A DNA stretch of 64,000 bases from Niallia sp. FSL W8-0635 (GTDB lineage Bacteria > Bacillota > Bacilli > Bacillales > Cytobacillaceae). The position numbers and the translations under genes are program-made. Below, in pieces: positions 52,101-62,415 of the stretch. Under the pieces are notes generated by a model. That model was not told the DNA's origin, ran no database searches, and worked only from the letters and a program-made list of their open reading frames with translations. The stretch spans positions 226,501-290,500 of the forward strand of contig NZ_JBBOYD010000001.1 in NCBI RefSeq assembly GCF_038007965.1. Direction: 5' to 3'. How positions within the stretch are numbered: position 1 is the stretch's first letter; every line of letters starts with the position of its first letter.

Positions 52101-52154
52101 AATAAAAGAGAGCTAATGAAAAAGGATAAACTTTTTGATTAGCTCTCTTTTATT
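52101..52154. terminator. Bidirectional terminator
   Basis: AATAAAAGAGAGCTAAT pairs perfectly with ATTAGCTCTCTTTTATT (17 bp), between the lactonase gene and convergent uspA-like gene. Confidence 0.9.
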
Positions 52155-52572
52155 ATTTAACAACTAATACTGGACATTTTACTCGTTTGATCACTTTATG
52201 GCTAACACTCCCCAACACCATTTCTTGCAAGGAATTTAAACCACGACTGCCAATTACCAGTAGGTCGAAGCTGTTTTGATTAGCATATTCGACAATTGTA
52301 GGACCGGGTTCCCCATGAAGAAAAAATAGTTGATAAGCAATGTTATTGGATTGTAAGTATTCTTCTATCGATGCGAATTTTTTTCGCCTAGCAAGTTCTA
52401 TATCAGCCTTTCCTTGTGCGTGCAATACATCATATTTCGATTGAGAAATATCTAAGGCATGAACGACTGTAATTACCACGTTCTCCTGAAGGGAAGCTAA
52501 TTTTACTGCTTCTTCTGTTGCTCTTAAGGAATTTTTTGAACCATCAATCGCTAAAAGAATAGTAGAATACAT
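52153..52572 (-). CDS. Universal stress protein (UspA family)
   Basis: 139 residues. Start ILLAIDGSKNSLRATEEAV and the ATP-binding GSRGLNSLQEMVLGSVSHKVIKRVKCPVLVV (G-2x-G-9x-GS pattern) near the C-terminus. ATG after AAAGGAG. Twenty bp after the SulP transporter gene, so probably co-transcribed; UspA proteins are often placed next to SulP-type anion transporters. Likely nucleotide-binding modulator. Confidence 0.92.
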   Translation of the reverse strand: MYSTILLAIDGSKNSLRATEEAVKLASLQENVVITVVHALDISQSKYDVLHAQGKADIELARRKKFASIEEYLQSNNIAYQLFFLHGEPGPTIVEYANQNSFDLLVIGSRGLNSLQEMVLGSVSHKVIKRVKCPVLVVK

Positions 52573-52593
52573 TGTTTACACTCCTTTTTCTGA

Positions 52594-54057
52594 TTAGTGA
52601 TCAGATAATTTCGGATTTGATTTTTGGAAGACTGCAAGCTTATCTACAATCTTTTTACTAGCTGAATCTAAGCCTGTAATGGTGACTGTATTTTGGTTTT
52701 CCTTTAGCTTTATAGCTATTTTATCAATTGCTCCGACAGCAGAATCATCCCATACATGGGATTTAGTAAAGTCGATAGAAATCTGTTTGTTTTTAATGGT
52801 TGTATCAAATGCTTGAACAAAGCTATCGACAGAGGCAAAAAATAGTTGTCCTTCCACTTGATAGTTATAGCCTTTGGATGTCTCTTGTTTATGCATCTTG
52901 ACATGGGAAATCTTCGCAGCGAATAAGACTGCGCTTAAAATTACCCCGGCAATTACTCCTATTGATAAATTATCGGTTGCTACAACAATTATAACGGTTA
53001 TGAGCATAACGAGTGCGTCGCCTTTTGGAGCAGTAACGATATATTTAAAGGAAGACCAGTCAAAGGTTCCGATACAAACCATAATCATGATTCCGACTAA
53101 GACAGGCATAGGAATTTGTACAACGAGACTTCCTAATACCATTATCAAGAACATAAGAAAAACGCCTGCAACAAATGTAGATAGTCTACCTCTTCCGCCA
53201 GATTTTACATTAATGACAGATTGACCAATCATTGCACAGCCAGCCATTCCGCCAAAGAAGCCTGTAACTATATTGGCAATACCTTGCCCTCTTGCTTCTC
53301 TGTTTTTATTGCTATCAGTATCTGTTGCATCATCTACGATAGAAGCAGTTAATAAGGATTCCAATAGACCAACAATCGATAAGGCTAGCGCATATGGAAA
53401 AATGATGGCTAACGTTTCAAAGGAAAACGGTACATTTGGAATAAAGAAAGATGGCAATGATTGCGTAATTTTCCCCAAATCACCAACAGTAGCCACATTA
53501 ACATTTCCAAAAATAGCAACAGCGGTTAAAATAATAATAGCAATTAGCGGTGCTGGAATGACTTTAATAAATCGTGGCAAGATATACACAATTAATAACG
53601 TAATGATTACAAATAAATAAGTGATGTTTGTTACGTTAATAAGATGTGGTACTTGTGCCATAAAGATTAAGATAGCTAAAGCATTAACAAATCCAATCAT
53701 AACTGCTCTAGGGATAAACTTCATTAGTTTGGCAATTTTTAATACGCCGAAAAGAATCTGAATAACTCCTGTAAGGATTGTAGCAGCAAATAAATATTCT
53801 AATCCGTAATCCCTAACTAATGGTCCCATCAACAGTGCCATTGCTCCTGTAGCCGCCGAAATCATACCAGGTCTTCCACCTGTAAACGAGATAACTACAG
53901 CCATTGTAAAGGAGGCGTACAATCCTATCATTGGATCAACCCCAGCAATAATAGAAAATGCAATTGCCTCTGGTATTAACGCAAGGGCAACGACCATTCC
54001 AGATAAAATATCTCCACGGATATTTGAACACCAATCCCTTTTTATTTTTTCAATCAA
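52594..54057 (-). CDS. SulP family anion transporter with STAS domain
   Basis: 487 residues from TTG 54057, five bases after GAGGTGA (GTG 54066 overlaps that site). About 11-12 membrane helices (20-375) with the SulP pattern VVALALIPEAIAFSIIAGVDPMIGLYA near the start and GGMAGCAMIGQSVINVKSGG in the middle; a cytoplasmic STAS domain about 390-487. SulP proteins carry sulfate, bicarbonate or dicarboxylates, often with sodium; the closest look is to BicA/YbaR-like bicarbonate or sulfate types. Substrate is not determined. Confidence 0.9.
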   Translation of the reverse strand: MIEKIKRDWCSNIRGDILSGMVVALALIPEAIAFSIIAGVDPMIGLYASFTMAVVISFTGGRPGMISAATGAMALLMGPLVRDYGLEYLFAATILTGVIQILFGVLKIAKLMKFIPRAVMIGFVNALAILIFMAQVPHLINVTNITYLFVIITLLIVYILPRFIKVIPAPLIAIIILTAVAIFGNVNVATVGDLGKITQSLPSFFIPNVPFSFETLAIIFPYALALSIVGLLESLLTASIVDDATDTDSNKNREARGQGIANIVTGFFGGMAGCAMIGQSVINVKSGGRGRLSTFVAGVFLMFLIMVLGSLVVQIPMPVLVGIMIMVCIGTFDWSSFKYIVTAPKGDALVMLITVIIVVATDNLSIGVIAGVILSAVLFAAKISHVKMHKQETSKGYNYQVEGQLFFASVDSFVQAFDTTIKNKQISIDFTKSHVWDDSAVGAIDKIAIKLKENQNTVTITGLDSASKKIVDKLAVFQKSNPKLSDH

Positions 54058-54199
54058 ATGATTCACCTCAATATCTTTCAGTTTGATACAAAGTAGTCTA
54101 TCACGATTTTTCCCAAAAAGGAATATGTTTTGGGAAAATTTTTACAAGCAGTGAATTTCTAACTATAATATTAAAATAGACAATGTTGGAGGCAATAAG

Positions 54200-54739
54200 A
54201 TGATATATGGTTATATACGACCTACCATTGCAGATACTAGCTGTGAGCAGCAGTTTAAGATACTGGAACCGATTTGTGGACAAGTATATAAAGAAGAGCA
54301 TGATTCGGCAAAGGATAGAACAGAGTTATTGGCGTTACTTCATAATCTTTCCAATGGTGACAAAATAGTTGTATGGCAATTATTCACTATTGCAGATTCT
54401 AGCAGGCATTTAATGGAGTTGCTAGAAGTGCTGGATAAGAAAGGTGCCTATTTGCAGACAGTAAAGGAAGAGATAGATACGGAAAGAAAGAGCGAATATT
54501 CGTTGTCCAAAATGCTATCCCATTTAATAGAATTTCAGAATGAGATTATTCGGGAGCGAACCAAAAAAGGCATGGAGTATGCGAGAAAGCATGGGAAAAC
54601 AAGTGGTAGACCAAGAAAAGCAGATGAAAATGTAAAAAAGGCAATCGAGATGTACCAGTCAAAAAAATATACTTTAAAAGATATTAAAGAAGCAACTGGT
54701 ATTAGTAAGTCTACATTGTATAGGTATTTAGAGAATTAA
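54200..54739 (+). CDS. Serine recombinase-like protein lacking catalytic residues
   Basis: 179 residues, resolvase N-domain (about 1-125) plus a C-terminal Hin-type HTH (about 140-178; YTLKDIKEATGISKSTLYRYLE). In active enzymes the start is YxRVSTxxQ with the nucleophile Ser; here it is GYIRPTIADTSCEQQ, with Thr-Ile in place of Ser-Thr. The KLDRLxRS arginines are also missing (WQLFTIADSSRHL). The E-helix ending RERTKKGMEYARKHGKTSGRPRK is intact. So it should still bind DNA but probably not cut it. Nothing resembling a transposon surrounds it. Possibly a regulator. Confidence 0.8.
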   Translation: MIYGYIRPTIADTSCEQQFKILEPICGQVYKEEHDSAKDRTELLALLHNLSNGDKIVVWQLFTIADSSRHLMELLEVLDKKGAYLQTVKEEIDTERKSEYSLSKMLSHLIEFQNEIIRERTKKGMEYARKHGKTSGRPRKADENVKKAIEMYQSKKYTLKDIKEATGISKSTLYRYLEN

Positions 54740-54778
54740 TGGTGGATGATAGCCGAAATGGTAACGAGGACAAGGCTT

Positions 54779-54872
54779 GGACATAAGTATTCCGGCCAAA
54801 GTTAAAGCCAAACAATCATACAAAATTTCGTGTAATTGTTTGGCTTTCACCTGGGCTAGAATGCTTATGTCC
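54779..54872. repeat. 94-nt imperfect inverted repeat
   Basis: Arms of 38 nt beginning GGACATAAG(T/C)ATTC and ending AAAGCCAAACAAT match at 32 of 38 positions; the loop is 18 nt. It lies between the convergent recombinase-like and glvA-like genes. The uninterrupted inner 13 bp could act as a terminator, but no T-run follows. Confidence 0.65.
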
Positions 54873-54889
54873 CAGCTCCTATTAAATTC

Positions 54890-56245
54890 TTATACTAATA
54901 CGCCTTCTTTAAATTCTTTCGTTAATGTTGGCCAGAAATCTTTATTTGCTTCGATTAAATCATCAAGGACTGCTTTTGCTACTTTAGCAGAAGGTAAGGT
55001 TTTATTTAATGTGAATGCTTGTAATGCTTTTTCATAAGAACCTTCCACAATGGCTTCCACTAAAATTTTCTCAGATGCCAATTGTTGGTCAATCATTGCT
55101 TTGTAGAAGTAAGGAATGTCTCCAACAAATTCAGGCTTAGGACCATCACTTGTAATAAGAGCAGGTACTTCAATCATCGCATCATTTGGCAAGTTCGGAA
55201 TCGTTCCATTGTTTTCTACCATTACTAAATATCTTTTTCCTAGATTTTGAGCAAGAGATACTGTTACATCTACAATAAATGTTCCGTGAACACCTACTGC
55301 AAAGGAATCTTCTAAAATACCTGTCTCTTCATATTTATCTACTGTTTCAAACAATGTTTTTTCGCGGCCATCCATTACTTCGTTTGCACGTGTGTATTCC
55401 TTGTTTGAAGTTTCTACAATATGGTCTGGGAATAGATAGTATTGTAAATATGGATTCGGCAGATACTCTGGAAAATGATCCATGATTAGTTTAATATTCT
55501 TAAAGGTTTTAATCCAAGAAGAATCAGCGTGACGATAGTCAATTTTTGAAACATCTTCTGTTAGTAAACCATGTTTATATACATGCTCACGAATCTCTGG
55601 TAATCTTTCTACCCCATCAACTTTGATGCTTGTAAACCAGCCAAAGTGGTTTAAGCCAAAGTAGTCAACGTCTAATTCTTCTCTTTCTACACCGAGGATT
55701 GCTGCAATATTACGCATTGTTGCAACCGGCATATCACAAATATTTAAGACTCTTGATTGTGGACGAAGTTTACGAACACCTTCAGCCACAATGGATGCAG
55801 GATTTGAGTAGTTTACAATCCATGCGGTTTCTTTTGCATATTTTTCTACATAGTCGATAAGCTCAATCATTGGAGAGATGGTTCTTAGTCCGTATGCTAA
55901 TCCGCCTGGTCCACAAGTTTCTTGTCCAACTACATTATGAGAAAGAGGTATTTTTTCATCGAGTTCACGCATTGCATATTTTCCCACTCTCATTTGAGCG
56001 AATACAAAGTCTACATCTTCAAAAGCTGTTTCCGGATCTGTTGTATCCATTACTTTAATTTTATCTGTATATTCTTCAATAACAGCCTTTGCAGCTACGA
56101 CTACTTTCGATTGTCTTTCTCCATCAATATCATAGAAGCGAATTTCAGAAAGTGGTAGATCTTCTAATCGGTCCATTAAGCTACGAATAATTCCTGGTGT
56201 ATATGTGCTTCCTCCGCCTGCAACTGCTAATTTATATGTTTTCAT
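54890..56245 (-). CDS. glvA: GH4 6-phospho-alpha-glucosidase (maltose-6'-phosphate type)
   Basis: 451 residues, GH4 family. NAD-binding AGGGSTYTPG (9-18), metal ligands Cys in NICDMPVA (about 170) and His in NHFGWF (about 201), plus NYSNPASIV. GH4 uses NAD+ and Mn2+ in a redox mechanism on phosphorylated disaccharides. Immediately after the EIICB gene (1-bp gap) with AGGAGG in its end; the pair matches GlvC/GlvA of B. subtilis, so maltose-6'-phosphate is the likely substrate, but other alpha-glucosides are possible. Confidence 0.92.
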   Translation of the reverse strand: MKTYKLAVAGGGSTYTPGIIRSLMDRLEDLPLSEIRFYDIDGERQSKVVVAAKAVIEEYTDKIKVMDTTDPETAFEDVDFVFAQMRVGKYAMRELDEKIPLSHNVVGQETCGPGGLAYGLRTISPMIELIDYVEKYAKETAWIVNYSNPASIVAEGVRKLRPQSRVLNICDMPVATMRNIAAILGVEREELDVDYFGLNHFGWFTSIKVDGVERLPEIREHVYKHGLLTEDVSKIDYRHADSSWIKTFKNIKLIMDHFPEYLPNPYLQYYLFPDHIVETSNKEYTRANEVMDGREKTLFETVDKYEETGILEDSFAVGVHGTFIVDVTVSLAQNLGKRYLVMVENNGTIPNLPNDAMIEVPALITSDGPKPEFVGDIPYFYKAMIDQQLASEKILVEAIVEGSYEKALQAFTLNKTLPSAKVAKAVLDDLIEANKDFWPTLTKEFKEGVLV

Positions 56246-56246
56246 C

Positions 56247-57821
56247 TTAAATTCCTCCTAATTGTTGGTCTACTTGATCTCGAACAGATTTGACATTTAA
56301 ACCATAAACGACTTGAACGTTATTTCCCGATTTAATAATTCCTTTTGAACCTGTTTGTTTTAATGTTAGTTCATCTACTGCATTTGGATCTTTTAAAATT
56401 AAGCGTAATCTTGTATAGCAATTATCAACATTCTCAATATTTGCTTTTCCTCCTAATGCATCGACAATAGTTGCTCCTAGAGCTGATGGCGAATTATTTG
56501 CTACAACACTAGATGCAGCTGCTTCTTCATTAGCCAATTGATTTGTATCAGTTGCTACAGTATCTTCTTCTCGACCTGGTGTTTTTAAATTCAATTTAAG
56601 AATCAAGAAGCGGAAAAGAAGGAAATAGATAGTTGCCATTAATAATCCTACTAAGATAAACATTGGCCAGTTTGACTTGGTTGTTCCAAGCGGTAAATTA
56701 TATAGTAAGAAATCAATAAATCCATTTGCGCCAATTGCATGTACGTTAAAGATACTTAAGAGCATCATACCCACACCAGAAAGAACAGCGTGTAGGACAA
56801 ACAAGATTGGTGCAGTGAAAAGGAAAGCGAATTCTAAAGGCTCTGTAACTCCTAGTAAGAAGGAGGTAAAGGCTGCTGGAAGAAGAATTGCTTTTGCGAT
56901 TATTTTCTTCTTTTTATCTGCTGTTACGTACATTGCTAGTGCTGCTCCCATAAGCCCAAACATTTTACTTAAACCGCGAGCATCCCAGTTAACCGTACTG
57001 CTTAAAACGTTAATGCTTGAATCTGCCATTTCGGCAAAATAGATATTTCTAGCTCCATAAATAATTTCGTTTCCGATATTTGCAACTCCACCTAATTCTG
57101 TGTACAAGAATGGAGTATAGACTAAGTGGTGCAGACCGGTTGGGATTAGAATTCTTTCTAAGAATCCATAAATAAGTAATCCAACTACACCTAAATTTTT
57201 AATGCCGCTTGCAACTGCTGTAATGCCATCTTGGACAAATGGCCAAAATTCTGCGGCAAGTGCGCCTAAGATCATGGCACTAGGAATAGCTAAAATAGCA
57301 ACGAAGCGATGTCCCGAATAAATGGCCATAACACCTTTGAATTCTGTATCACAATACTTATTGTGCAAAATACCAACTAAAGCACCTAGAAGAATTCCGG
57401 AGAATACTCCCATTTCCAGCACTTGAACATTTAATACCATTGCTTGACCAGATAATTGCATTTGCTCTGGTGCTACTAAGCGACCGGTTAGATTTAATAT
57501 TTGATGCATTGCATTTATGAAGATAACAAAGGTTACTAGCCCGGTTAAGGCAGCGTAGCCTTTATCTTTTTTAGCTAAGCCAATCGGAATGCCGACTGCA
57601 AAGATTAAAGCTAAATTCTGCAAAATGGATACTGCAGAGGACGAAATAAATTTTCCCGTATTTTGGATGAGTGGATTTTCTAAAAACGGAATATATTGAG
57701 CAAGGTTTCCGTTTCCGAAAACATTACCAAATGCGATAAATAGACCGATTATCGGTAAAATGAGAATTGGTGCAAATAAAGATTTACCGAAGAGCTGCAG
57801 ACCATTTACGACCTTTTTCAT
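56247..57821 (-). CDS. glvC: PTS alpha-glucoside (maltose-type) EIICB component
   Basis: 524 residues. EIIC of the glucose superfamily with about ten helices (1-410), a linker rich in Ala/Ser/Thr, and EIIB about 440-524 with the phospho-acceptor C468 (NVDNCYTRLRL). No EIIA domain, so a Glc-type EIIA from elsewhere would feed it. Imports and phosphorylates an alpha-glucoside that the adjacent GH4 enzyme cleaves. ATG after AAAGGGAGG. The operator-like palindrome at 57938 lies upstream. Confidence 0.92.
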   Translation of the reverse strand: MKKVVNGLQLFGKSLFAPILILPIIGLFIAFGNVFGNGNLAQYIPFLENPLIQNTGKFISSSAVSILQNLALIFAVGIPIGLAKKDKGYAALTGLVTFVIFINAMHQILNLTGRLVAPEQMQLSGQAMVLNVQVLEMGVFSGILLGALVGILHNKYCDTEFKGVMAIYSGHRFVAILAIPSAMILGALAAEFWPFVQDGITAVASGIKNLGVVGLLIYGFLERILIPTGLHHLVYTPFLYTELGGVANIGNEIIYGARNIYFAEMADSSINVLSSTVNWDARGLSKMFGLMGAALAMYVTADKKKKIIAKAILLPAAFTSFLLGVTEPLEFAFLFTAPILFVLHAVLSGVGMMLLSIFNVHAIGANGFIDFLLYNLPLGTTKSNWPMFILVGLLMATIYFLLFRFLILKLNLKTPGREEDTVATDTNQLANEEAAASSVVANNSPSALGATIVDALGGKANIENVDNCYTRLRLILKDPNAVDELTLKQTGSKGIIKSGNNVQVVYGLNVKSVRDQVDQQLGGI

Positions 57822-57937
57822 CTATAAAACCTCCCTTTGTTGGTAAGCGTTGTCATATCTTTTGATAATCAAAGTATATAATTGAATAGGTTGTTTTGAA
57901 AGGGGTTGCATGGATTGTGTACTATGTCTTTCAATCC

Positions 57938-57951
57938 TGTAACATGTTACA
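57938..57951. promoter_or_regulatory. Palindromic operator upstream of the EIICB gene
   Basis: TGTAACATGTTACA is a perfect 14-bp palindrome between the RpiR gene's terminator and the EIICB start. The RpiR-family regulator encoded next door is the likely binder. The half-site TGTAACA appears again in the inverted repeat before the other RpiR gene. Confidence 0.55.
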
Positions 57952-57982
57952 AATAATTGAAGGAGGGTAAATTCAACGTAAT

Positions 57983-58013
57983 AAAGAGGATGTTCTAAGA
58001 GCATCCTCTTTTA
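57983..58013 (-). terminator. Terminator between the RpiR and EIICB genes
   Basis: AAAGAGGATG pairs with CATCCTCTTT, 20 bp after the RpiR stop. T-run is short on the minus strand, so read-through is possible. Confidence 0.6.
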
Positions 58014-58032
58014 GATAGGCATATAGAAAGCC

Positions 58033-58869
58033 TCAATACTCTGTAATAATCCCTCTTTTTATTGCGACGATTAATAGTAAATCAATAAGCATAAACATAT
58101 TAGATTCAAAAGAAGTTACTTCAAATTCTTGTTGCGATTCAATGGTAGGATCGAGGACAGTAAAGACAATATCAGCAATTTTAGCGGTTGAGCTTTTATT
58201 ATTTCCGGTAAAAAGGATTGTTTTTACGCCTTTATCCTTTGCAATTTTTACTTTCTCTAGTACTTTAGCTGTTTCACCTGAGCGCGAAAAGGCAATCAGT
58301 AATTTGTATTTTTGAATATTATTGAGAAAAATAGCTCTGCTGTCACTTGTAGTTGAGTTGGATACATAATAACCGAATAGCTCTAGTTTTTTTGCAAAAT
58401 AGCTAGAAAAAAGTGTGGAAAATCCTGCTCCATAAAAGTAGATCATTTTGTTTTTATTGATTTGCGCAAGGAACTGTTCAATGCTTGTTTCATCTAGAGA
58501 ATCGATTGTTTGTTTATAATTTTGTTTAAAGGAAGTAACCGCATCTATTAATGGCTGATGAATACTATCTACGTACTCTACTTCTTGATTAAGCATTTTC
58601 GTAACTTTTAAATTTAGATTATAAATAAATTCACTATATCCACTAAAACCAAGTTTTTTGCAAAGTCGGATAATCGTTGCAGTGGATACAAATAAGTCAT
58701 TAGCAGCCGCTCGAATACTTAGTGTTTCTCCTGTTAATTTTTTCTGGATGAGGAAATGGGTGATCTCTTTCTCTGCTTCTGATAGATTTTTATCATTTGC
58801 ATAATCTAGAAACAGCATATCTATATTTTTCAAGCTTGTCATCATTCCTTGTTTTATAATTTTCGTCAT
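58033..58869 (-). CDS. MurR/RpiR family regulator (HTH + SIS)
   Basis: 278 residues: N-terminal HTH-6 domain (about 15-90; IRAAANDLFVSTATIIRLCKKLGFSGYSEF), then a SIS sugar-phosphate domain (about 125-265; YFYGAGFSTLFSSYF, LLIAFSRSGETAKVLE). In the GlvR position relative to glvC and glvA, though separated from them by a terminator. It would sense a phosphorylated sugar and act on TGTAACATGTTACA. The start could be the ATG at 58869 or a Met at codon 9 or 10. Confidence 0.88.
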   Translation of the reverse strand: MTKIIKQGMMTSLKNIDMLFLDYANDKNLSEAEKEITHFLIQKKLTGETLSIRAAANDLFVSTATIIRLCKKLGFSGYSEFIYNLNLKVTKMLNQEVEYVDSIHQPLIDAVTSFKQNYKQTIDSLDETSIEQFLAQINKNKMIYFYGAGFSTLFSSYFAKKLELFGYYVSNSTTSDSRAIFLNNIQKYKLLIAFSRSGETAKVLEKVKIAKDKGVKTILFTGNNKSSTAKIADIVFTVLDPTIESQQEFEVTSFESNMFMLIDLLLIVAIKRGIITEY

Positions 58870-58931
58870 GTATGTATCTCTTATTATAATGAATAAGTAG
58901 GGCTTTATGTTTTACTTTTTTATTGGGATAA

Positions 58932-58960
58932 GCATAAATTCAAAAAGGATGCCAATACTA
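58932..58960 (+). promoter_or_regulatory. Forespore-type (sigma-G/F) promoter
   Basis: GCATA (58932-58936), 16-bp spacer, CAATACTA (58953-58960), about 35 bp before the DUF3231 start. This resembles the sigma-G consensus and fits a sporulation gene. Confidence 0.5.
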
Positions 58961-58994
58961 CTAAACACAATGCAAATTCTGGAGGTTTTACTTC

Positions 58995-59978
58995 GTGTCC
59001 CAATCAAATATCAAACTTACATCCTCAGAAATAGCTTCGCTGTGGACATCGTATATGAATAACTGTATGTCAAAGCAAGTTCTAACGCATATGCTTCAGC
59101 ATGTAAAGGATCGAGAAATTTCAAATGCACTTCGTTTTTCTTTTCAGTTTGCCCAAAAACAAGAAAAGCATTTTAGAAGAATTTTTCAAAAAGATGATTT
59201 CGCCATTCCCCATGGATTTACAGAAGCAGATGTTAATACCAATGCTCCTAAATTATTTACAGAAACCTTTTGTCTAGCATATATTAACCAAATGGCGAAA
59301 GCAGGCTTAGTTGCTTACGGTGGATTCCTTGCTATGAGTACAAGGGAAGACTTAATCGCTTTTTTTCATCATGGATTACATAATACTTCAAAACTATATC
59401 ATTTAACGAACGCAATATTAGAAAAAAAGGGATTGTTAATTCGGGCACCTCATACTTCTATTCCAAAGAAAATTGATTATATAGATAACAAAAAATATTT
59501 AAGTGGTTTCTCTTTGTTTCATAAAAAAAGACCCTTAAATGCAGTAGAGGTTTCCCATCTTTTTATGAATTCTCAGACAAACAATATGGGGGTGAAGATT
59601 ACATTAGCCTTTGCACAAACCACCACTAATAAAGATGTACGAGCATACATGTTCAGGGGAAAAGAGATTTCCCAAAAACATTTAAAATTGTTTGTGGATG
59701 CTTTAGTAGATGAGGGGATTCAAAGTCCGAATTCTTCGGATATTGGGATTACTGATTCTACTGTACGCACATTTTCAGATAAATTAATGATGTTTCATAT
59801 TAGTTTATTAAGTGCTTCTGGAGTTGGAAATTATGCATTAGCAGGAGGCGCTAGTCAAAGAAGTGACCTTTTACTCAATTATGAAAGACTGTCGATGGAA
59901 ATTGCTCAATATGCGAAAGATGGGGCGGATTTGATGATTGAAAATAATTGGATAGAACAGCCTCCACCAACTAGATAA
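58995..59978 (+). CDS. DUF3231 family protein
   Basis: 327 residues in two similar helical halves, each ferritin-like (first: SEIASLWTSYMNNCMSKQVLTHMLQHV..., second: NAVEVSHLFMNSQTNNMGVKITLAFAQTTTNKDVRAYMFRG). The first half starts with the family's LTSSEIASLWTSYMNN. GTG start after GGAGG. Family function is unknown; members are frequent in spore formers, and the sigma-G-like promoter upstream supports forespore expression. Followed by a terminator. Confidence 0.88.
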   Translation: MSQSNIKLTSSEIASLWTSYMNNCMSKQVLTHMLQHVKDREISNALRFSFQFAQKQEKHFRRIFQKDDFAIPHGFTEADVNTNAPKLFTETFCLAYINQMAKAGLVAYGGFLAMSTREDLIAFFHHGLHNTSKLYHLTNAILEKKGLLIRAPHTSIPKKIDYIDNKKYLSGFSLFHKKRPLNAVEVSHLFMNSQTNNMGVKITLAFAQTTTNKDVRAYMFRGKEISQKHLKLFVDALVDEGIQSPNSSDIGITDSTVRTFSDKLMMFHISLLSASGVGNYALAGGASQRSDLLLNYERLSMEIAQYAKDGADLMIENNWIEQPPPTR

Positions 59979-59994
59979 ACATAATGAATGAGCA

Positions 59995-60032
59995 GGGAAA
60001 TCCCTAAATATGGATTTCCCTTTTCTTATTTT
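59995..60032 (+). terminator. Terminator of the DUF3231 gene
   Basis: GGGAAATCC pairs with GGATTTCCC across an 8-base loop, followed by TTTTCTTATTTT. Confidence 0.85.
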
Positions 60033-60780
60033 ATGCTTCTAATTCAGTTGTGTTTTTCTTACTATTTTTTTTAACGCTGTGAGCGCTTTCTTCGAGGATG
60101 TACATTACTGGTAATTGGGATGTAATATTCGATTCCCCTACATATACTTCTGTAACATAATAGGCAATATTGATATCGGAAATTTTTGCTAATTGGCAGT
60201 CTTTACTATTAGTAATACTGATGATGTTGCATCCTTCTAATTTTAATTGATTGGCAAGATGCAACGTATGATCCGTTTCACCAGAAACAGATAATATAAT
60301 GGCTGTACTGTTTTTCAATTCTTTACTGTTAATCGGATAAAAGGGATCTTTAATAAAAGTAGAAAATTTTCCTAAGCTAGAAAAGTACCTCGCTCCGTAT
60401 TCTGCTAAAATGCCTGAACTGCCTGTACCTACAAATATAACTTTATTCGATTGGATGACCATTTCAGCTGTTTCTTGTATGTATGTTTCGAAATTCCCTT
60501 TCATTGTCCGTTCTAAAAACTCAGAAAGATAGTATTTTGTTGATTTTAAGTTTTCTTGTTCATTTCTATCTAAATACAGTTTTAGTTTAATCTTAAACTC
60601 GGAAAAGCCATCACAGTTTAGTTTCCGGCAAAATCTTAGGATGCTAGATGTGGAGACATGTGTTTCATCTGATAATTCTCTAATACGCATGTAAATAACC
60701 TTATCGATGTTTTTTGTAACATAGTTATAGAGTAGCATTTCCAAATCATTAAAGGATTGGATCATTTCATTTGTGAACAA
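60031..60780 (-). CDS. MurR/RpiR family regulator, second
   Basis: 249 residues, start TTG after AGGGGG. HTH about 10-80 (IRELSDETHVSTSSILRFCRKLNCDGFSEF) and SIS about 105-230 (IFVGTGSSGILAEYGARYF, AIILSVSGETDHTLHL). Divergent from a GH1/PTS operon, with an imperfect TTGTGAC/GTAACAA inverted repeat in the shared region, so probably the local regulator of that operon. Distinct from the RpiR protein at 58033, to which it is only distantly similar. Confidence 0.88.
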   Translation of the reverse strand: MFTNEMIQSFNDLEMLLYNYVTKNIDKVIYMRIRELSDETHVSTSSILRFCRKLNCDGFSEFKIKLKLYLDRNEQENLKSTKYYLSEFLERTMKGNFETYIQETAEMVIQSNKVIFVGTGSSGILAEYGARYFSSLGKFSTFIKDPFYPINSKELKNSTAIILSVSGETDHTLHLANQLKLEGCNIISITNSKDCQLAKISDINIAYYVTEVYVGESNITSQLPVMYILEESAHSVKKNSKKNTTELEA

Positions 60781-60841
60781 ATTTTTTCCCCCTACTCTAA
60801 AAATATTTTTCCTATATTCACCATTTTAATTATAAAACAGG

Positions 60842-60861
60842 TTGTGACTAAAATGTAACAA
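60842..60861. promoter_or_regulatory. Operator-like inverted repeat, RpiR/GH1 intergenic region
   Basis: TTGTGAC and GTAACAA flank 6 bases, one mismatch from a perfect inverted repeat. It shares the half-site (T)GTAACA with the palindrome at 57938. Likely site of the divergent RpiR regulator. Confidence 0.45.
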
Positions 60862-60888
60862 ATTCCTTCTGAAGAAAAAAGATACTAA

Positions 60889-62382
<1,494 letters not shown>

Positions 62383-62415
62383 TTCCAAGGTTTTTAAAAA
62401 TAAGGAGGGAATAAA

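Noticed and set aside
54200..54872. Transposon or integron around the recombinase-like gene
   Set aside because: The nucleophile is missing, no terminal repeats flank the gene, and the nearby inverted repeat lies only on one side.
57841..57855. cre-like sequence upstream of the EIICB gene
   Set aside because: The minus-strand TGACAACGCTTACCA deviates from the cre consensus at two fixed positions, unlike the exact match at 60914.
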